Source of the DNA: Ureibacillus acetophenoni
Lineage (GTDB): Bacteria; Bacillota; Bacilli; Bacillales_A; Planococcaceae
NCBI RefSeq assembly: GCF_900220965.1
Contig: NZ_OBQC01000010.1
Span: forward strand, 85,809 to 149,808
Direction of reading: 5' to 3'
DNA length: 64,000 bases
How positions within the stretch are numbered: the stretch's first letter is position 1; every line of letters begins with the position of its first letter. The translations under genes were made by a program, and so were the position numbers. The notes under the pieces are model-generated. The model was not told where the DNA came from. It saw only the letters and a program-made list of their open reading frames with translations, and ran no database searches. Below are positions 26,111 through 34,959 of the stretch, piece after piece.

Positions 26111-26587
26111 GTGAATGTGAACGATTTAATAATTTTAAACTTTGAAGAAATTAGACGTAGAAGTATAAAGGTATGGAAAGCAATACCCAGCAATATGTTA
26201 GATTGGAAACCTGATGAAGATGCAATGACTTGTGCGGAAATGATTAGACATATATTACAAGGTGAATTTCTTTACCATCAAGTTCTAATTGGAGGTGGAA
26301 GCAAGGCACTATCCGATATAACTAATCCATTTGATGGAAAAGAATTTACAACTGTGGATAATGAGATTATCTTTGCCAAACCCTATCGTGACGATTTCAT
26401 AGACTATATCAAAAAGTTAAGTGTAAGTGATTTGGAGAGTGTTGAAATAGACCGTTCCGATGTGGGTTATGTTAGAAAACTTGGGGATATGTTACTCCGA
26501 ATTGCTTATCACGAATCTGTTCACACAGGTCAGCTATTAGACTATATGAGGACAATGGGGATTGAACGTCCAAAAATATGGGACTAA
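26111..26587 (+). CDS. DinB-family protein
   Basis: 158 residues from a GTG with AAGGGGGAG upstream. Four-helix DinB fold: NFEEIRRRSIKVWKAIP...LDWKPDEDAMTCAEMIRHI, with metal-ligand His at about 47 and two at about 137 and 141 in YHESVHTGQLLDYMR. It is only distantly like the DinB protein at 16972, so this is not a recent duplicate. Possible roles are thiol transferase or stress-induced hydrolase; the substrate is unknown. A long repeat copy follows its stop. Confidence 0.83.
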   Translation: MNVNDLIILNFEEIRRRSIKVWKAIPSNMLDWKPDEDAMTCAEMIRHILQGEFLYHQVLIGGGSKALSDITNPFDGKEFTTVDNEIIFAKPYRDDFIDYIKKLSVSDLESVEIDRSDVGYVRKLGDMLLRIAYHESVHTGQLLDYMRTMGIERPKIWD

Positions 26588-26596
26588 TTTTTTATT

Positions 26597-26660
26597 GAAC
26601 TAACGGGGGCGTTAATCCAAGAAGGATTAATGCTTTTTTTATTGAAGTTTAATAACGGTA
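26597..26660 (+). repeat. Dispersed terminator repeat, long form
   Basis: GAACTAACGGGGGCGTTAAT, perfect GGATTAA arm, seven T, then a worn second core (AATAACGGTACG). It terminates the DinB gene. Confidence 0.85.
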
Positions 26661-26708
26661 CGAATGAGTAAGATATTTTACTACAAAGGGATTACTAGGG
26701 GGGATTGA

Positions 26709-27239
26709 ATGTCCACTATAAACAGTAATACAAAAATTTATATTCGGACTGGAAGATTAGATGATGCGGAAGCTGTTTTAGCCGTACAGAATTCAGTTAT
26801 ATCCGAAGGTGAATACTTAATAACTGTTACGGAAGAGTTTAATAAAACACCTGCTCAACAAAGGGAATGGATAAAAAAGCTAATAGAAAATGATAGAGAA
26901 ACGTTAATTGTAGCTGAAGCGAACGGTGAACTTGTTGGTTGGATCGTCTTTCTTTGCCAAAATAGACTTAGATTAGCCCACACCGGTTCCTTTGGAATGA
27001 TGATATTAAAAAACTACAGAGGTATGGGGATTGGAAAAATGCTATTGAAGGCTTTATTAGAATGGGCAGAAAGAAATCCTTTAATTGAGAAAGTATCTCT
27101 TGGAGTTTTCTCAACAAATCATAGGGCGATTTCTTTATATAAAAGTATGGGGTTTGTAGAGGAAGGTCGTAAAATAAAAGAAATTAAGTTAAATGAAAAT
27201 GAATACGTAGACGACATTCTTATGTATAAATGGGTTTAA
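26709..27239 (+). CDS. GNAT-family N-acetyltransferase
   Basis: 176 residues, ATG with GGGGGGA upstream. It has the full GNAT fold: motif A with the acetyl-CoA pyrophosphate loop in YRGMGIGKMLL (about 101-111), motif B NHRAISLYKSMGF (about 138-150) and a C-terminal YVDDILMYKW strand. The overall pattern fits the RimI/L-amino-acid acyltransferase group. The acceptor is unknown; a small molecule or protein N-terminus is possible. It is one of at least five GNAT genes in the repeat-rich regions. Confidence 0.85.
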   Translation: MSTINSNTKIYIRTGRLDDAEAVLAVQNSVISEGEYLITVTEEFNKTPAQQREWIKKLIENDRETLIVAEANGELVGWIVFLCQNRLRLAHTGSFGMMILKNYRGMGIGKMLLKALLEWAERNPLIEKVSLGVFSTNHRAISLYKSMGFVEEGRKIKEIKLNENEYVDDILMYKWV

Positions 27240-27420
27240 CTTTGTAAGATCCGCAGAAACTATTAAAATGCTTGTCAAAAACATCATCCTGTAATTCCGG
27301 AGAACTAGTCTAAATACACTATCTTCAGAGATTAAGTAAATAATCCCATTGTTCATTCTTCTTTTTTATATCTATAATTATTTTATAATTTTGAACGGCT
27401 AGATATAAAGGAGTTTAGGG

Positions 27421-27708
27421 ATGGACTACACAATAGTTGGGCTATTGCTCATTGCTTTTCTAATTGGAGGCGTAATTTATACTGGAATAAAGAAGATGGT
27501 CCCCGAGTTTCATAAGGAATTATTCTTTCTTCTAGTTATGATTGTTGTAAATATATTTACTGGTTTACTTGCATTTTTTATGGGGGCAATCGCGACTCAG
27601 ACAGGGGGCGCAGCAGGATTTTGGTTAATTTTCTTAGCCGTAGAAGGAATTCCGTTTTTACTTTTCCTTCTTAGTGTGTACTTACTTTATCGCAAGGTAA
27701 GTAGATAA
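27421..27708 (+). CDS. Three-TM membrane protein
   Basis: 95 residues, ATG with AAGGAG upstream. Hydrophobic segments fall at about 3-23, 34-56 and 64-90, with the middle one ending in a Gly-rich loop (GAIATQTGGAAG). Family unknown. It is followed by a decayed repeat terminator and faces a convergent DUF3953-like gene. Confidence 0.6.
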   Translation: MDYTIVGLLLIAFLIGGVIYTGIKKMVPEFHKELFFLLVMIVVNIFTGLLAFFMGAIATQTGGAAGFWLIFLAVEGIPFLLFLLSVYLLYRKVSR

Positions 27709-27720
27709 TCGATAGATCGA

Positions 27721-27765
27721 CCGGGGCATTAATTCAAGAAGGATTAATGTCTCTTTTTATTGAAG
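27721..27765 (+). repeat. Dispersed terminator repeat, hairpin module
   Basis: CCGGGGCATTAATTC, AAGAA loop, GGATTAATGTC, TCTTTTTA. The second core is not recognisable. Confidence 0.75.
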
Positions 27766-27787
27766 TATTAAATGACTTAGTTAAAAG

Positions 27788-27822
27788 AAGAAGGGTAGTC
27801 GATTTATTCGAATACTCTTCTT
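27788..27822. terminator. Hairpin between convergent genes
   Basis: AAGAAGGGTAGTCGA/TCGAATACTCTTCTT, with a T-rich stretch on the minus strand beyond it. Confidence 0.6.
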
Positions 27823-27829
27823 GATTAAC

Positions 27830-28063
27830 CTAAATCAACATAAAACTTTGAATAGATACATAGAGTGCAAATGCAAATACGACGATTAATAACCAACCCA
27901 TTATCTTTCTTCCTTTTTGCATTTCTTGGATTCCCGTCACCAACATAGTTAAACCTAAAAATAGCATCATATATGCTTGATATCTGAAGTTTTGAGTAAT
28001 TAATCCATAACCGGCTAATGCCAATGTTAGAATCGAAAATATAACCCGTAAAGTCATTAACAT
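27830..28063 (-). CDS. DUF3953-like two/three-TM protein
   Basis: 77 residues from the ATG at 28063, which has AAGGTGG 8 bases upstream (a TTG six codons earlier has no site). Hydrophobic segments at about 3-21, 28-45 and 54-75 enclose a short basic loop (EMQKGRKIMGW). The pattern GYGLITQNFRYQAYMMLFLGL...GIQEMQKGRK resembles DUF3953 of Bacillales, recalled from family memory. Function unknown. Confidence 0.65.
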   Translation of the reverse strand: MLMTLRVIFSILTLALAGYGLITQNFRYQAYMMLFLGLTMLVTGIQEMQKGRKIMGWLLIVVFAFALYVSIQSFMLI

Positions 28064-28160
28064 GTTTTCTACCACCTTCAACTAGATTTCCAGCTCACTA
28101 GTGTAATTTATTTCATTTAATAGTATAGCATTCTAGATTAATAAGAAGAGAGGGTTTCCA

Positions 28161-28625
28161 ATGGAAAAAGAAATAAACTTTAGATTGGCTACTAGAAATG
28201 ATTTAGAACAGATTGTTGCCATGCTTGCAGATGATGTACTCGGAAGTAAACGTGAGCGTTACGGGTTGCCGCTTCCTACAAGTTACATAAAGGCATTTAA
28301 AGCAATCTCAGCTGATCCGAATAACGAGTTAGTTGTAGCAGATGATGGCAATGAAGTGATTGGCGTTCTACAAATTACCTTTACACCTTATCTAACACAT
28401 CAAGGTGGATGGCGTGCGACAATCGAGGGAGTAAGAACATCTGCTTCTTCAAGAGGAAAGGGTGTCGGAACGAAACTAATAAACTACGCCATTCAACGCG
28501 CCGAAGAACGTGGTTGTCACTTAGTACAACTAACAACAGACAAACAAAGACCTGATGCCATAAGATTTTATGAAAAGCTAGGCTTTCAAGCGACACACGA
28601 GGGGATGAAGCTGAAGCTTAAGTAG
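28161..28625 (+). CDS. GNAT-family N-acetyltransferase
   Basis: 154 residues, ATG with GAGAGGG upstream. Acetyl-CoA loop SSRGKGVGTKLINYAI (about 94-109) and a C-terminal RPDAIRFYEKLGF motif are clear. The N-terminal RLATRNDLEQIVAMLADD is typical of the PhnO/YwnH-like small-molecule acetyltransferases. It forms a probable two-gene unit with the lipoprotein gene that starts 9 bases downstream. Confidence 0.87.
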   Translation: MEKEINFRLATRNDLEQIVAMLADDVLGSKRERYGLPLPTSYIKAFKAISADPNNELVVADDGNEVIGVLQITFTPYLTHQGGWRATIEGVRTSASSRGKGVGTKLINYAIQRAEERGCHLVQLTTDKQRPDAIRFYEKLGFQATHEGMKLKLK

Positions 28626-28634
28626 GAGGAAAAA

Positions 28635-29105
28635 ATGAAGAAGAGAAATGTTTGTTTAATTTTTTTTGTGATTTTACTCGGCACACTATTTGGCTGTTCG
28701 GCGAATAAAGAAAGCTTTGATGATAGAAATATTAGTTTCTATATTGTTGAAAAAGAAGCAACTGCAGAGTATGAATCTTACAGATTCGAAATCGCAAACA
28801 ATACTGGATATGAGCTAACTCACTTAATCTTTAATTTAAGTTATCCAATTAAAGAGTTAAATGGTTCAAAAAGTAATCCGTACGAGATAGAAGGAAAACC
28901 AGTTAACGCAGATCTACACGTCAATCTGAAATCTGGCGAGACAATGACCTTTTTAATTGATGCGCCTATAAAAGAGGTATTTGGGGATACGGATTTACTA
29001 GATATTGAATATCCAAATATTAAGTTAAGAGGATATTATAAAGATGGAAAAGAGGAAATCCCCTTTGGAATATCTGGTGGATTGAGCGTATTAATTGCGG
29101 AATAA
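28635..29105 (+). CDS. Lipoprotein of unknown function
   Basis: 156 residues, ATG with AGGAGG upstream. The signal peptide ends in the lipobox LFGC (Cys about 21). The mature domain is a beta-sandwich-like fold with NISFYIVEKEATAEYESYRFEIANNT and DLHVNLKSGETMTF, similar in rhythm to FxLYD or CARDB-type domains. It is extracytoplasmic and lipid-anchored. It is co-transcribed with the preceding GNAT gene and ends in a terminator. Confidence 0.72.
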   Translation: MKKRNVCLIFFVILLGTLFGCSANKESFDDRNISFYIVEKEATAEYESYRFEIANNTGYELTHLIFNLSYPIKELNGSKSNPYEIEGKPVNADLHVNLKSGETMTFLIDAPIKEVFGDTDLLDIEYPNIKLRGYYKDGKEEIPFGISGGLSVLIAE

Positions 29106-29112
29106 AATGTGA

Positions 29113-29146
29113 AGACACTGATCTAATAGGGTCGGTGTTTTTTTAT
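29113..29146 (+). terminator. Terminator of the GNAT-lipoprotein pair
   Basis: GACACTGATC, TAATA loop, GGGTCGGTGT with G-T pairs, then seven T. Confidence 0.8.
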
Positions 29147-29171
29147 TGTTCAAATTCCCATATACATCCGC

Positions 29172-29545
29172 AAGTTGCTCATAAACCCCAGGAAGTCGCT
29201 CATAAGTAATAAAAAGTCGCTCGTAACCCCCAAGAAGTTGCTCATAAGTAATAAAAAGTCGCTCATAAACCCCAAGAAGACGCTCATAAATGAAAAGTTG
29301 CTCGTAATCCTCAGAAAGTCGCTCATAAGTGAAAAGTTGCTCATAAACCGCATGAAGTCGCTCATAAGTGAAGAAAAGTTGCTCGTAATCCTCAAGAAGT
29401 TGCTCATAAGCTATGAAAAGTTGCTCATAAACCACATGAAGTCGCTCATAAGTGAAGAAAAGTTGCTCGTAATCCTCAAGAAGTTGCTCGTAATCCTCAG
29501 AAAGTTGCTCATAAGAGATTAAAAGTCGCCCGTAACCCCCAAAAA
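29172..29545. repeat. 21-bp tandem array, GTTGCTCATAA type
   Basis: About 18 units, mostly 21 bp (a few 18 bp), each starting GTTGCTCATAA or GTCGCTCATAA followed by 10 variable bases, often GTGAAGAAAA or TCCTCAAGAA. Because the period is a multiple of three, long frames stay open on both strands and give false heptad-repeat proteins. A second, smaller array of the same unit lies at 39077. Confidence 0.9.
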
Positions 29546-29647
29546 ATCGTCCACAAGCCACAACAAACTTCAAGCTTAATTTCACCTAGCTTACGATTCT
29601 ATTGTGCTACTATTGATAAGTAGTACCTTTATAGAGGAGACATCGGA

Positions 29648-30997
29648 ATGACTGTAAGGAAAAATGAAAAATTAATTATATTAGCTGTGGCATTGGGTGT
29701 TATCCTAAATCCTTTAAATACGACGATGATTACAGTCGCGTTGCCAGCTATTCAAAAGGATTTCGAATTGAGCGCAACAAATATTTCATGGTTAATTGCT
29801 TCCTACTTTATTATCAGTGCAATCTTTACACCGTTAATAGGGAAATTAAGTGATATATATGGAAGGAAATTAATCTTTTTAATAGGTCTTGGACTAGTCG
29901 TGGTGTCTTCGGTTTTAGCACCGCTATCACCGAATTTGCCTATGCTCCTTGCAATGCGCGGAATTCAAGCAATTGGGACATCAGCACTCTTCCCAGCTGG
30001 TGTGGGGATTGTCCGTAATACCATTCAACACAATCAAAATCGCGTCATCGGGACATTAGCTGTATTTGCAACAACCTCGGCTGCATTCGGACCTACGATA
30101 GGTGGAGTGCTCGTCCAGTTCGGTGGATGGCCGATTATCTTTTACGTAAACTTGCCGATTCTTGCCATCGGAATAGTTTTAACGTTGATGTTTATTCCGA
30201 AAGATGAGAAAAACAAGGCTACATCTTATAAGTTAGATATCATTGGAATTTTATTATTTAGCTTATTTATTACTTGTTGGATGATCTTTTTACTTGGACT
30301 CGAAAACGGCGTTCAATTTGTAACATTAATACTTGCCATTGGATTAACGGTTGTTTTCTACATGTATGAGAAAAGAAGAGAAGAACCGTTTATTGATGTG
30401 AATTTCTTCAGAAAAAACTTAAACATTACTGTTATTTATGGGCAGTACATATTATCAACAGTCATCTTCTTTGCCGTGCTGCTAAGTTTCCCGACATTCA
30501 TTCAAATCGTGTTAGGGGAAAGCTCTCAAATGGCGGGAATCGTGATGCTGTCACTTTCTATTTTCGCAATGATTATGACACCGGTCGCTACGAGATGGAT
30601 GGAGCGGGCAGGATTTCGAATTCCGCTTTTGGCCAGTGTTCTAGTTGGATTAGTAGGAGTGATCTTATTATTCACCGTGAAGGATGATTCTTTATTAATC
30701 TGGGTGGGAGTCGTTCTTGCGGTTACAGGGATTAGTAACGGAATACAAAATATTGGTCTGCAAAACTTGTTGTACACTTACATCGCGCCAGAGGAAAGTG
30801 GAATTGCATCAGGTCTCTTGATGACATCGCGCTTTATTGGAAATATTTTAGCTTCAAGCATTTACGGTGTGGCCTTCGCTACAGGTATGAGCGTAGCAAA
30901 TATGAGTACAATGGCGATAGGGTTACTGGTTGTTGCAGTTGTACTGGTGCCAGGGATGATTTTTGTTACAGTGAAAGAGAAGACGAGTGAAAGTTGA
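29648..30997 (+). CDS. MFS drug-efflux transporter (DHA2-like)
   Basis: 449 residues, ATG with AGAGGAG upstream. MFS signature motif A GKLSDIYGRK lies after TM2, with LNTTMITVALPAI in TM1 (motif D1-like of the DHA families) and GPTIGGVL in TM5 (motif C of proton-linked antiporters). About 14 hydrophobic segments fit the DHA2/QacA-like subfamily, although 449 residues is at the short end. It probably exports a cationic or lipophilic drug. A palindrome overlaps its stop codon, and the first unit of array 3 acts as its terminator. Confidence 0.85.
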   Translation: MTVRKNEKLIILAVALGVILNPLNTTMITVALPAIQKDFELSATNISWLIASYFIISAIFTPLIGKLSDIYGRKLIFLIGLGLVVVSSVLAPLSPNLPMLLAMRGIQAIGTSALFPAGVGIVRNTIQHNQNRVIGTLAVFATTSAAFGPTIGGVLVQFGGWPIIFYVNLPILAIGIVLTLMFIPKDEKNKATSYKLDIIGILLFSLFITCWMIFLLGLENGVQFVTLILAIGLTVVFYMYEKRREEPFIDVNFFRKNLNITVIYGQYILSTVIFFAVLLSFPTFIQIVLGESSQMAGIVMLSLSIFAMIMTPVATRWMERAGFRIPLLASVLVGLVGVILLFTVKDDSLLIWVGVVLAVTGISNGIQNIGLQNLLYTYIAPEESGIASGLLMTSRFIGNILASSIYGVAFATGMSVANMSTMAIGLLVVAVVLVPGMIFVTVKEKTSES

Positions 30998-31051
30998 GTA
31001 ATTGGCCAATTACTGAGTTATTGGAAACAATACAAGGTCAAATAAAATAAT

Positions 31052-31800
31052 TAAAGGGTTTTGTTCAGTAGCGGTTGCATAATGGACAAAACCCTTTTAA
31101 ATTCTCCGGATAATGTCCATTAACACAAGTCTATTGGACAATACGTCATCATTTTCGAAGTGAAATGTCCATAATCACTGCTCTAATGGACAAAACGGCA
31201 TCAATTTCGGAGCGAAATGTCCATAATAACAGGTCTAATGGACAAAACAGCTTCAAATTCCAAGCGAACTGTCCATAATCACTGCTCTAATGGACAAAAC
31301 AGCTTCAAATTCCAAGCGATCTGTCCATAATAACATGTCTAATGGACAAAACAGCATCGAATTCCAAGCGAACTGTCCATAATAACGGGTCTAATGGACA
31401 AAACAGCTTCAAATTTAGAGTGAACTGTCCATAATCACTGCTCTAATGGACACAACAGCTTCAAATTCCAAGTGAACTGTCCATAATCACTGCTCTAATG
31501 GACAAAACGGCATCAAATTCCGAGTGAACTGTCCATAATCACTGCTCTAATGGACACAACAGCTTCAAATTTCCAGCGAACTGTCCATAATAACAGGTCT
31601 AATGGACACAACAGCTTCAAATTCCAAGCGAACTGTCCATAATCACTGCTCTAATGGACAAAACGGCATCAAATTCCGGGTGAACTGTCCATAAACACTT
31701 CTCTAATGGACAAAACGGATTCAAATTCCGAGCGAACTGTCCATAAACACCGCTCTAATGGACAAAAGCCATTCATTTACCAAGCCTACTGTCCATAATC
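31052..31800. repeat. 52-bp hairpin tandem array 3
   Basis: About 14 units of 52 bp, typical unit TCTAATGGACAAAACAGCTT, then CAAATTCCAAGCGAA, then CTGTCCATAATCACTGC. Each contains a perfect TGTCCAT...ATGGACA stem around a loop of about 13 bases. It lies between two co-oriented genes (MFS and NUDIX). Confidence 0.92.
31053..31098 (+). terminator. Terminator at the head of array 3
   Basis: AAAGGGTTTTGT pairs perfectly with ACAAAACCCTTT, followed by TTAAATT. The second arm is the GGACAAAAC segment of the first array unit, so terminator and repeat overlap. Confidence 0.75.
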
Positions 31801-31929
31801 CCCAACTATAGGTTCGTGCTTATCAAAACCTCTCAACTATGAACCAGCCCATTCACAGATCGTACACTTTTTCCATAAAGGATTAACACCACCATTTGTT
31901 GAACTATTCAACAAAAGGGGAGTGACCAC

Positions 31930-32373
31930 ATGTTAAAAGCAATCTCGGATTTACCAAAAGATAAAAAAATCGCCGGGGTGCACTGTGTTCCAATAACGGA
32001 AAATGGCTGTATTGTAATGGCTTGGGATAAAGAGGAGCAAATTTTGACGACAATTGGTGGGCGACTAGAAGGGGAAGAAAGTATCGAAGAAGCGTTAGAA
32101 CGTGAATCCTTTGAAGAAGTAGGGATGACCCTACATGCTGAAAAGATCCCCTTTGCCGCTTGGTACTGGGAATCGACGGATACATATACAATCTGGTTTT
32201 TGGTGAAGGTAGATCAGTTTTTACCGTATTCCTTTGACTTTGAAAAAACGGGCTATGTCATCTTTAATTTCGAAACTGCGAAGCAAATGATTTCGAAATT
32301 GGAACCAAACAACCCAAAGAGAATCGAAATCCTTAATTTAGCTTACGAAAAAGCCCGGGAGCTTAATTGGTAA
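31930..32373 (+). CDS. NUDIX hydrolase
   Basis: 147 residues, ATG with AAAAGGGGAGTG upstream. The Nudix box GRLEGEESIEEALERESFEE (about 53-72) followed by VGM fits Gx5Ex7REUxEExGU, with Ser at the U position after RE; the catalytic RE..EE residues are present. Nudix enzymes hydrolyse nucleoside-diphosphate-X compounds; the substrate cannot be read. It is a stand-alone gene after array 3. Confidence 0.85.
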   Translation: MLKAISDLPKDKKIAGVHCVPITENGCIVMAWDKEEQILTTIGGRLEGEESIEEALERESFEEVGMTLHAEKIPFAAWYWESTDTYTIWFLVKVDQFLPYSFDFEKTGYVIFNFETAKQMISKLEPNNPKRIEILNLAYEKARELNW

Positions 32374-32492
32374 TGGGACATTTCCCTAAAGAAAGACCGA
32401 ATCTTCCATCAAGTAGTATCGTATAAATAATAATGCACAGAAGTTAATGAAAATAAAGAAGCAAAAATCCAAAAGAATTTATTGCTCCTTCA

Positions 32493-32684
32493 TCAATTAT
32501 TCTTTTTCAATTTCTTCTCTACCTTATCTTGACCGAAAAAATTCTTAATAAGAAAGAACCCTGCAATTAGCGTAAGTAAGCTTAATACATCACCAAAATT
32601 GATAGAAAAACTAAAGTGGTTATTAACCGTTACTTCTTGTCTTGCTTTATCGTTACCTTTTGAGGTTTTTTCTTTATTTTCCAA
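32493..32684 (-). CDS. Small single-pass membrane protein
   Basis: 63 residues from a TTG with AGGAGGG 8 bases upstream. A charged N-terminus (about 20 residues) leads to one hydrophobic helix (about 29-47, GDVLSLLTLIAGFFLIKNFF), then a Lys-rich tail ending KKLKKNN. No family is recognised. Confidence 0.55.
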   Translation of the reverse strand: MENKEKTSKGNDKARQEVTVNNHFSFSINFGDVLSLLTLIAGFFLIKNFFGQDKVEKKLKKNN

Positions 32685-32819
32685 TGCTAGCCCTCCTAAT
32701 AGTTTCTATTTCTATCATAATTATACTTCCTATATTTAACAATATATGAAACAATAAAAACTTGTATGATACTAAATAATTAAGCCTTTCTGAAGAATAA
32801 AAAGAATCGAGGTTAACCT

Positions 32820-34097
32820 ATGTCTAGTAAAATTGTTCAATTGAATGAAAGTTATATAGATTCCGAAGAAAAACAACAATCATTATACAAACGAACATTA
32901 ATGGTTGTTAGTATTTCGCAAGTTTTTGGTGGTGCAGGATTAGCAGCTGGAATTACAGTTGGAGCTCTTCTTGCGCAACAAATGCTCGGGACGAATGCAT
33001 ATGCTGGACTTCCCACAGCCTTATTTACTTTAGGGTCAGCAGGGGCTGCTCTACTTGTCGGAAGACTTTCTCAATCCTTTGGTCGGCGTACCGGTCTGAC
33101 AACAGGATTTTTGCTTGGTGGGCTAGGTGCGATAGGGGTCATCATTGCAGCAATCATAAGTAATGTATTTCTATTGTTTCTTTCTTTACTTGTATATGGG
33201 GCAGGGACAGCAACCAATTTACAAGCTCGTTATGCAGGGACGGATTTAGCAAACGTTAAACAGAGGGCGACAGCAGTTAGTCTAACGATGGTTTTCACAA
33301 CATTTGGTGCAGTTGCCGGCCCGAACTTAGTAAATGTAATGGGGAATGTAGCTGTTTCTATTGGTGTTCCTTCACTTGCAGGACCATTTATTTTATCGGC
33401 AGCCGCTTATATCCTTGCAGGTTTAGTGCTTTTCATCATGCTTCGTCCAGATCCATTACTCATCGCAAAGACAATTGAAGAGTCCAAAACACAACAACCT
33501 GAAAAATTACATACAGCCACAATTGAACAAGTAGTTAATAAAAAAGGCATTTTTGCAGGCGCTACAATTATGGTACTTACGCAAATCGTCATGGTAGCAG
33601 TGATGACAATGACTCCTGTACATATGAGACACCATGGACATGGTTTAGGTGAGATCGGTCTCGTAATAGGGTTTCACATAGGCTCCATGTACCTTCCTTC
33701 TTTAGTAACAGGTTTCCTTGTTGATAAGTTAGGACGCATTAAAATGGCGGTATCCGCAGGAATTACTTTACTTCTAGCAGGTATCGTAGCTGCTCTTGCA
33801 CCAGGGGATTCTATTGTTCTACTAGTAGTTGCCCTTTCTTTACTAGGATTAGGGTGGAACTTTGGGTTAATCAGTGGAACTGCACTTATTGTGGATTCAA
33901 CGGAAACGTCAACACGAGCGAAAACCCAAGGAACAGTGGATGTTTTAGTTGCTCTATCCGGAGCTACTGGGGGAGTCTTATCAGGAATGGTTGTTGCTGG
34001 TTCAAGTTACGAAACGTTATCAGTTGCTGGAGGGATTTTAGCATTGTTACTGATCCCGGTTGTAATTTGGTCAATTGGCAGTAAAAATAAACAATAA
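32820..34097 (+). CDS. MFS transporter (YcaD/ProP-like fold)
   Basis: 425 residues. Twelve hydrophobic segments with motif A-like loops GRLSQSFGRR after TM2 and DKLGRIK between TM8 and TM9. Histidine-rich loop MRHHGHGLGEIG precedes TM8. The general layout matches uncharacterised Bacillales MFS permeases. Substrate unknown. ATG has GAGG upstream. It ends in a strong terminator. Confidence 0.82.
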   Translation: MSSKIVQLNESYIDSEEKQQSLYKRTLMVVSISQVFGGAGLAAGITVGALLAQQMLGTNAYAGLPTALFTLGSAGAALLVGRLSQSFGRRTGLTTGFLLGGLGAIGVIIAAIISNVFLLFLSLLVYGAGTATNLQARYAGTDLANVKQRATAVSLTMVFTTFGAVAGPNLVNVMGNVAVSIGVPSLAGPFILSAAAYILAGLVLFIMLRPDPLLIAKTIEESKTQQPEKLHTATIEQVVNKKGIFAGATIMVLTQIVMVAVMTMTPVHMRHHGHGLGEIGLVIGFHIGSMYLPSLVTGFLVDKLGRIKMAVSAGITLLLAGIVAALAPGDSIVLLVVALSLLGLGWNFGLISGTALIVDSTETSTRAKTQGTVDVLVALSGATGGVLSGMVVAGSSYETLSVAGGILALLLIPVVIWSIGSKNKQ

Positions 34098-34101
34098 TGA
34101 A

Positions 34102-34140
34102 AACACTACTAATCTATTTTCAGGTTAGTAGTGTTTTTTT
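34102..34140 (+). terminator. Terminator of the MFS gene
   Basis: AACACTACTAA/TTAGTAGTGTT stem followed by seven T. Confidence 0.9.
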
Positions 34141-34190
34141 GACTTTATGCCGAACCGCTGGGCACAAGGGTCTCACCCATTATTCCACAG

Positions 34191-34820
34191 TTAAATTCCA
34201 GTTTTAACACCAAAACCTACTAAAATTAAACCAGTTGATTTTTGGAATACCTTTTGAAATTTGGGGCTATTAAGCCATTTCTTTGCGTAATCAATTATGC
34301 CAACAAGGGTTAGAAACCATAATACAGCTAGTGAAGTTAAGATTGCTGCTAACATGAACAATTGCTGATTTACGTTTTCGTTTAAATCGATAAATTGAGG
34401 CATAATTGTTATATAAACCAACACTGTCTTTGGGTTCAGAACATTACTAAGTAACGCTTGCATAAAGGATTCTCTATTGTGATGAGTTGAAGAATTGGTT
34501 AGTGTATTTGCTTGCGATTTAATTTCCTCTAAAGAAAATACACTTTTAGCGAAAATACTTTTGATCCCTAGATAAATTAAGTATGCTGCTCCCAAGTATT
34601 TAATTGTACTGAAAAGAAATACAGACTTTGCAATAACGACAGATAAACCAAGAATAGCGATCACTGTCCAAAATGTAAGTCCCGTTGCCATCCCAAGAAC
34701 TGTATAGCGGCCAGCCTTTGGACCATAACTGAGCGTATTTTTCACTAATAACATCGTATCTGCTCCAGGAATAACAACCATCATTGTAGCAATTGAAATG
34801 TAAGTTAGTAAGCCTTCCAT
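34191..34820 (-). CDS. LysE/RhtB-family exporter
   Basis: 209 residues with six hydrophobic segments and the family motif MMVVIPGADTMLLVKNTL in the first loop, followed by GPKAGRYTVLGMATG. LysE/RhtB proteins export amino acids and related metabolites by proton exchange. The gene is divergent from a TrmB-type regulator. Both promoters carry matching operator copies, and this promoter has TTGAAA-N18-TATACT, so the regulator most likely represses the exporter. Confidence 0.87.
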   Translation of the reverse strand: MEGLLTYISIATMMVVIPGADTMLLVKNTLSYGPKAGRYTVLGMATGLTFWTVIAILGLSVVIAKSVFLFSTIKYLGAAYLIYLGIKSIFAKSVFSLEEIKSQANTLTNSSTHHNRESFMQALLSNVLNPKTVLVYITIMPQFIDLNENVNQQLFMLAAILTSLAVLWFLTLVGIIDYAKKWLNSPKFQKVFQKSTGLILVGFGVKTGI

Positions 34821-34842
34821 GTTTTTTCTCCCATCCCTTTTG

Positions 34843-34863
34843 TAGTGGCTACCAAAGTAACTA
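34843..34863 (-). promoter_or_regulatory. Operator copy before the LysE gene
   Basis: Minus strand reads TAGTTACT-TTG-GTAGCCACTA. It lies just after the -10 (TATACT) of the LysE promoter and 23 bases before the ATG. It matches the copy at 34920-34940 at 17 of 21 positions. Confidence 0.65.
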
Positions 34864-34867
34864 CCTA

Positions 34868-34897
34868 TAATGAGTATATCAAAGGGATTTTGGAATT
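34868..34897 (-). promoter_or_regulatory. SigA-type promoter of the LysE gene
   Basis: Minus-strand TTGAAA, an 18-base spacer, then TATACT, a close match to the vegetative consensus. The operator overlaps the expected transcription start. Confidence 0.6.
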
Positions 34898-34919
34898 TTC
34901 AATAAGTTTGTTAAAATAA

Positions 34920-34940
34920 TAGTTACTAAAGTAGCGACTA
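34920..34940 (+). promoter_or_regulatory. Operator copy before the TrmB-type gene
   Basis: Plus strand reads TAGTTACT-AAA-GTAGCGACTA, 19 bases before the regulator ATG and directly after a TTGGAA-N16-TAAAAT promoter. Same element as at 34843, in mirror orientation. Confidence 0.65.
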
Positions 34941-34959
34941 TTATTTTGTTGGAGGATCT

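Noticed and set aside
29175..29522. Plus-strand frame across the 21-bp array
   Set aside because: Same periodicity artefact, leucine/serine/lysine repeats only.
29091..29585. 164-codon minus-strand frame of YEQL heptads that looks like a coiled-coil protein
   Set aside because: It is the read-through of the 21-bp array; the opposite strand is equally open, and the same unit at 39077 also makes open frames. Its GTG start lacks a good ribosome site.
30997..31014. Perfect 18-bp palindrome AGTAATTGGCCAATTACT over the MFS stop codon
   Set aside because: Seen, but a single site with no second copy or nearby promoter; may be chance.
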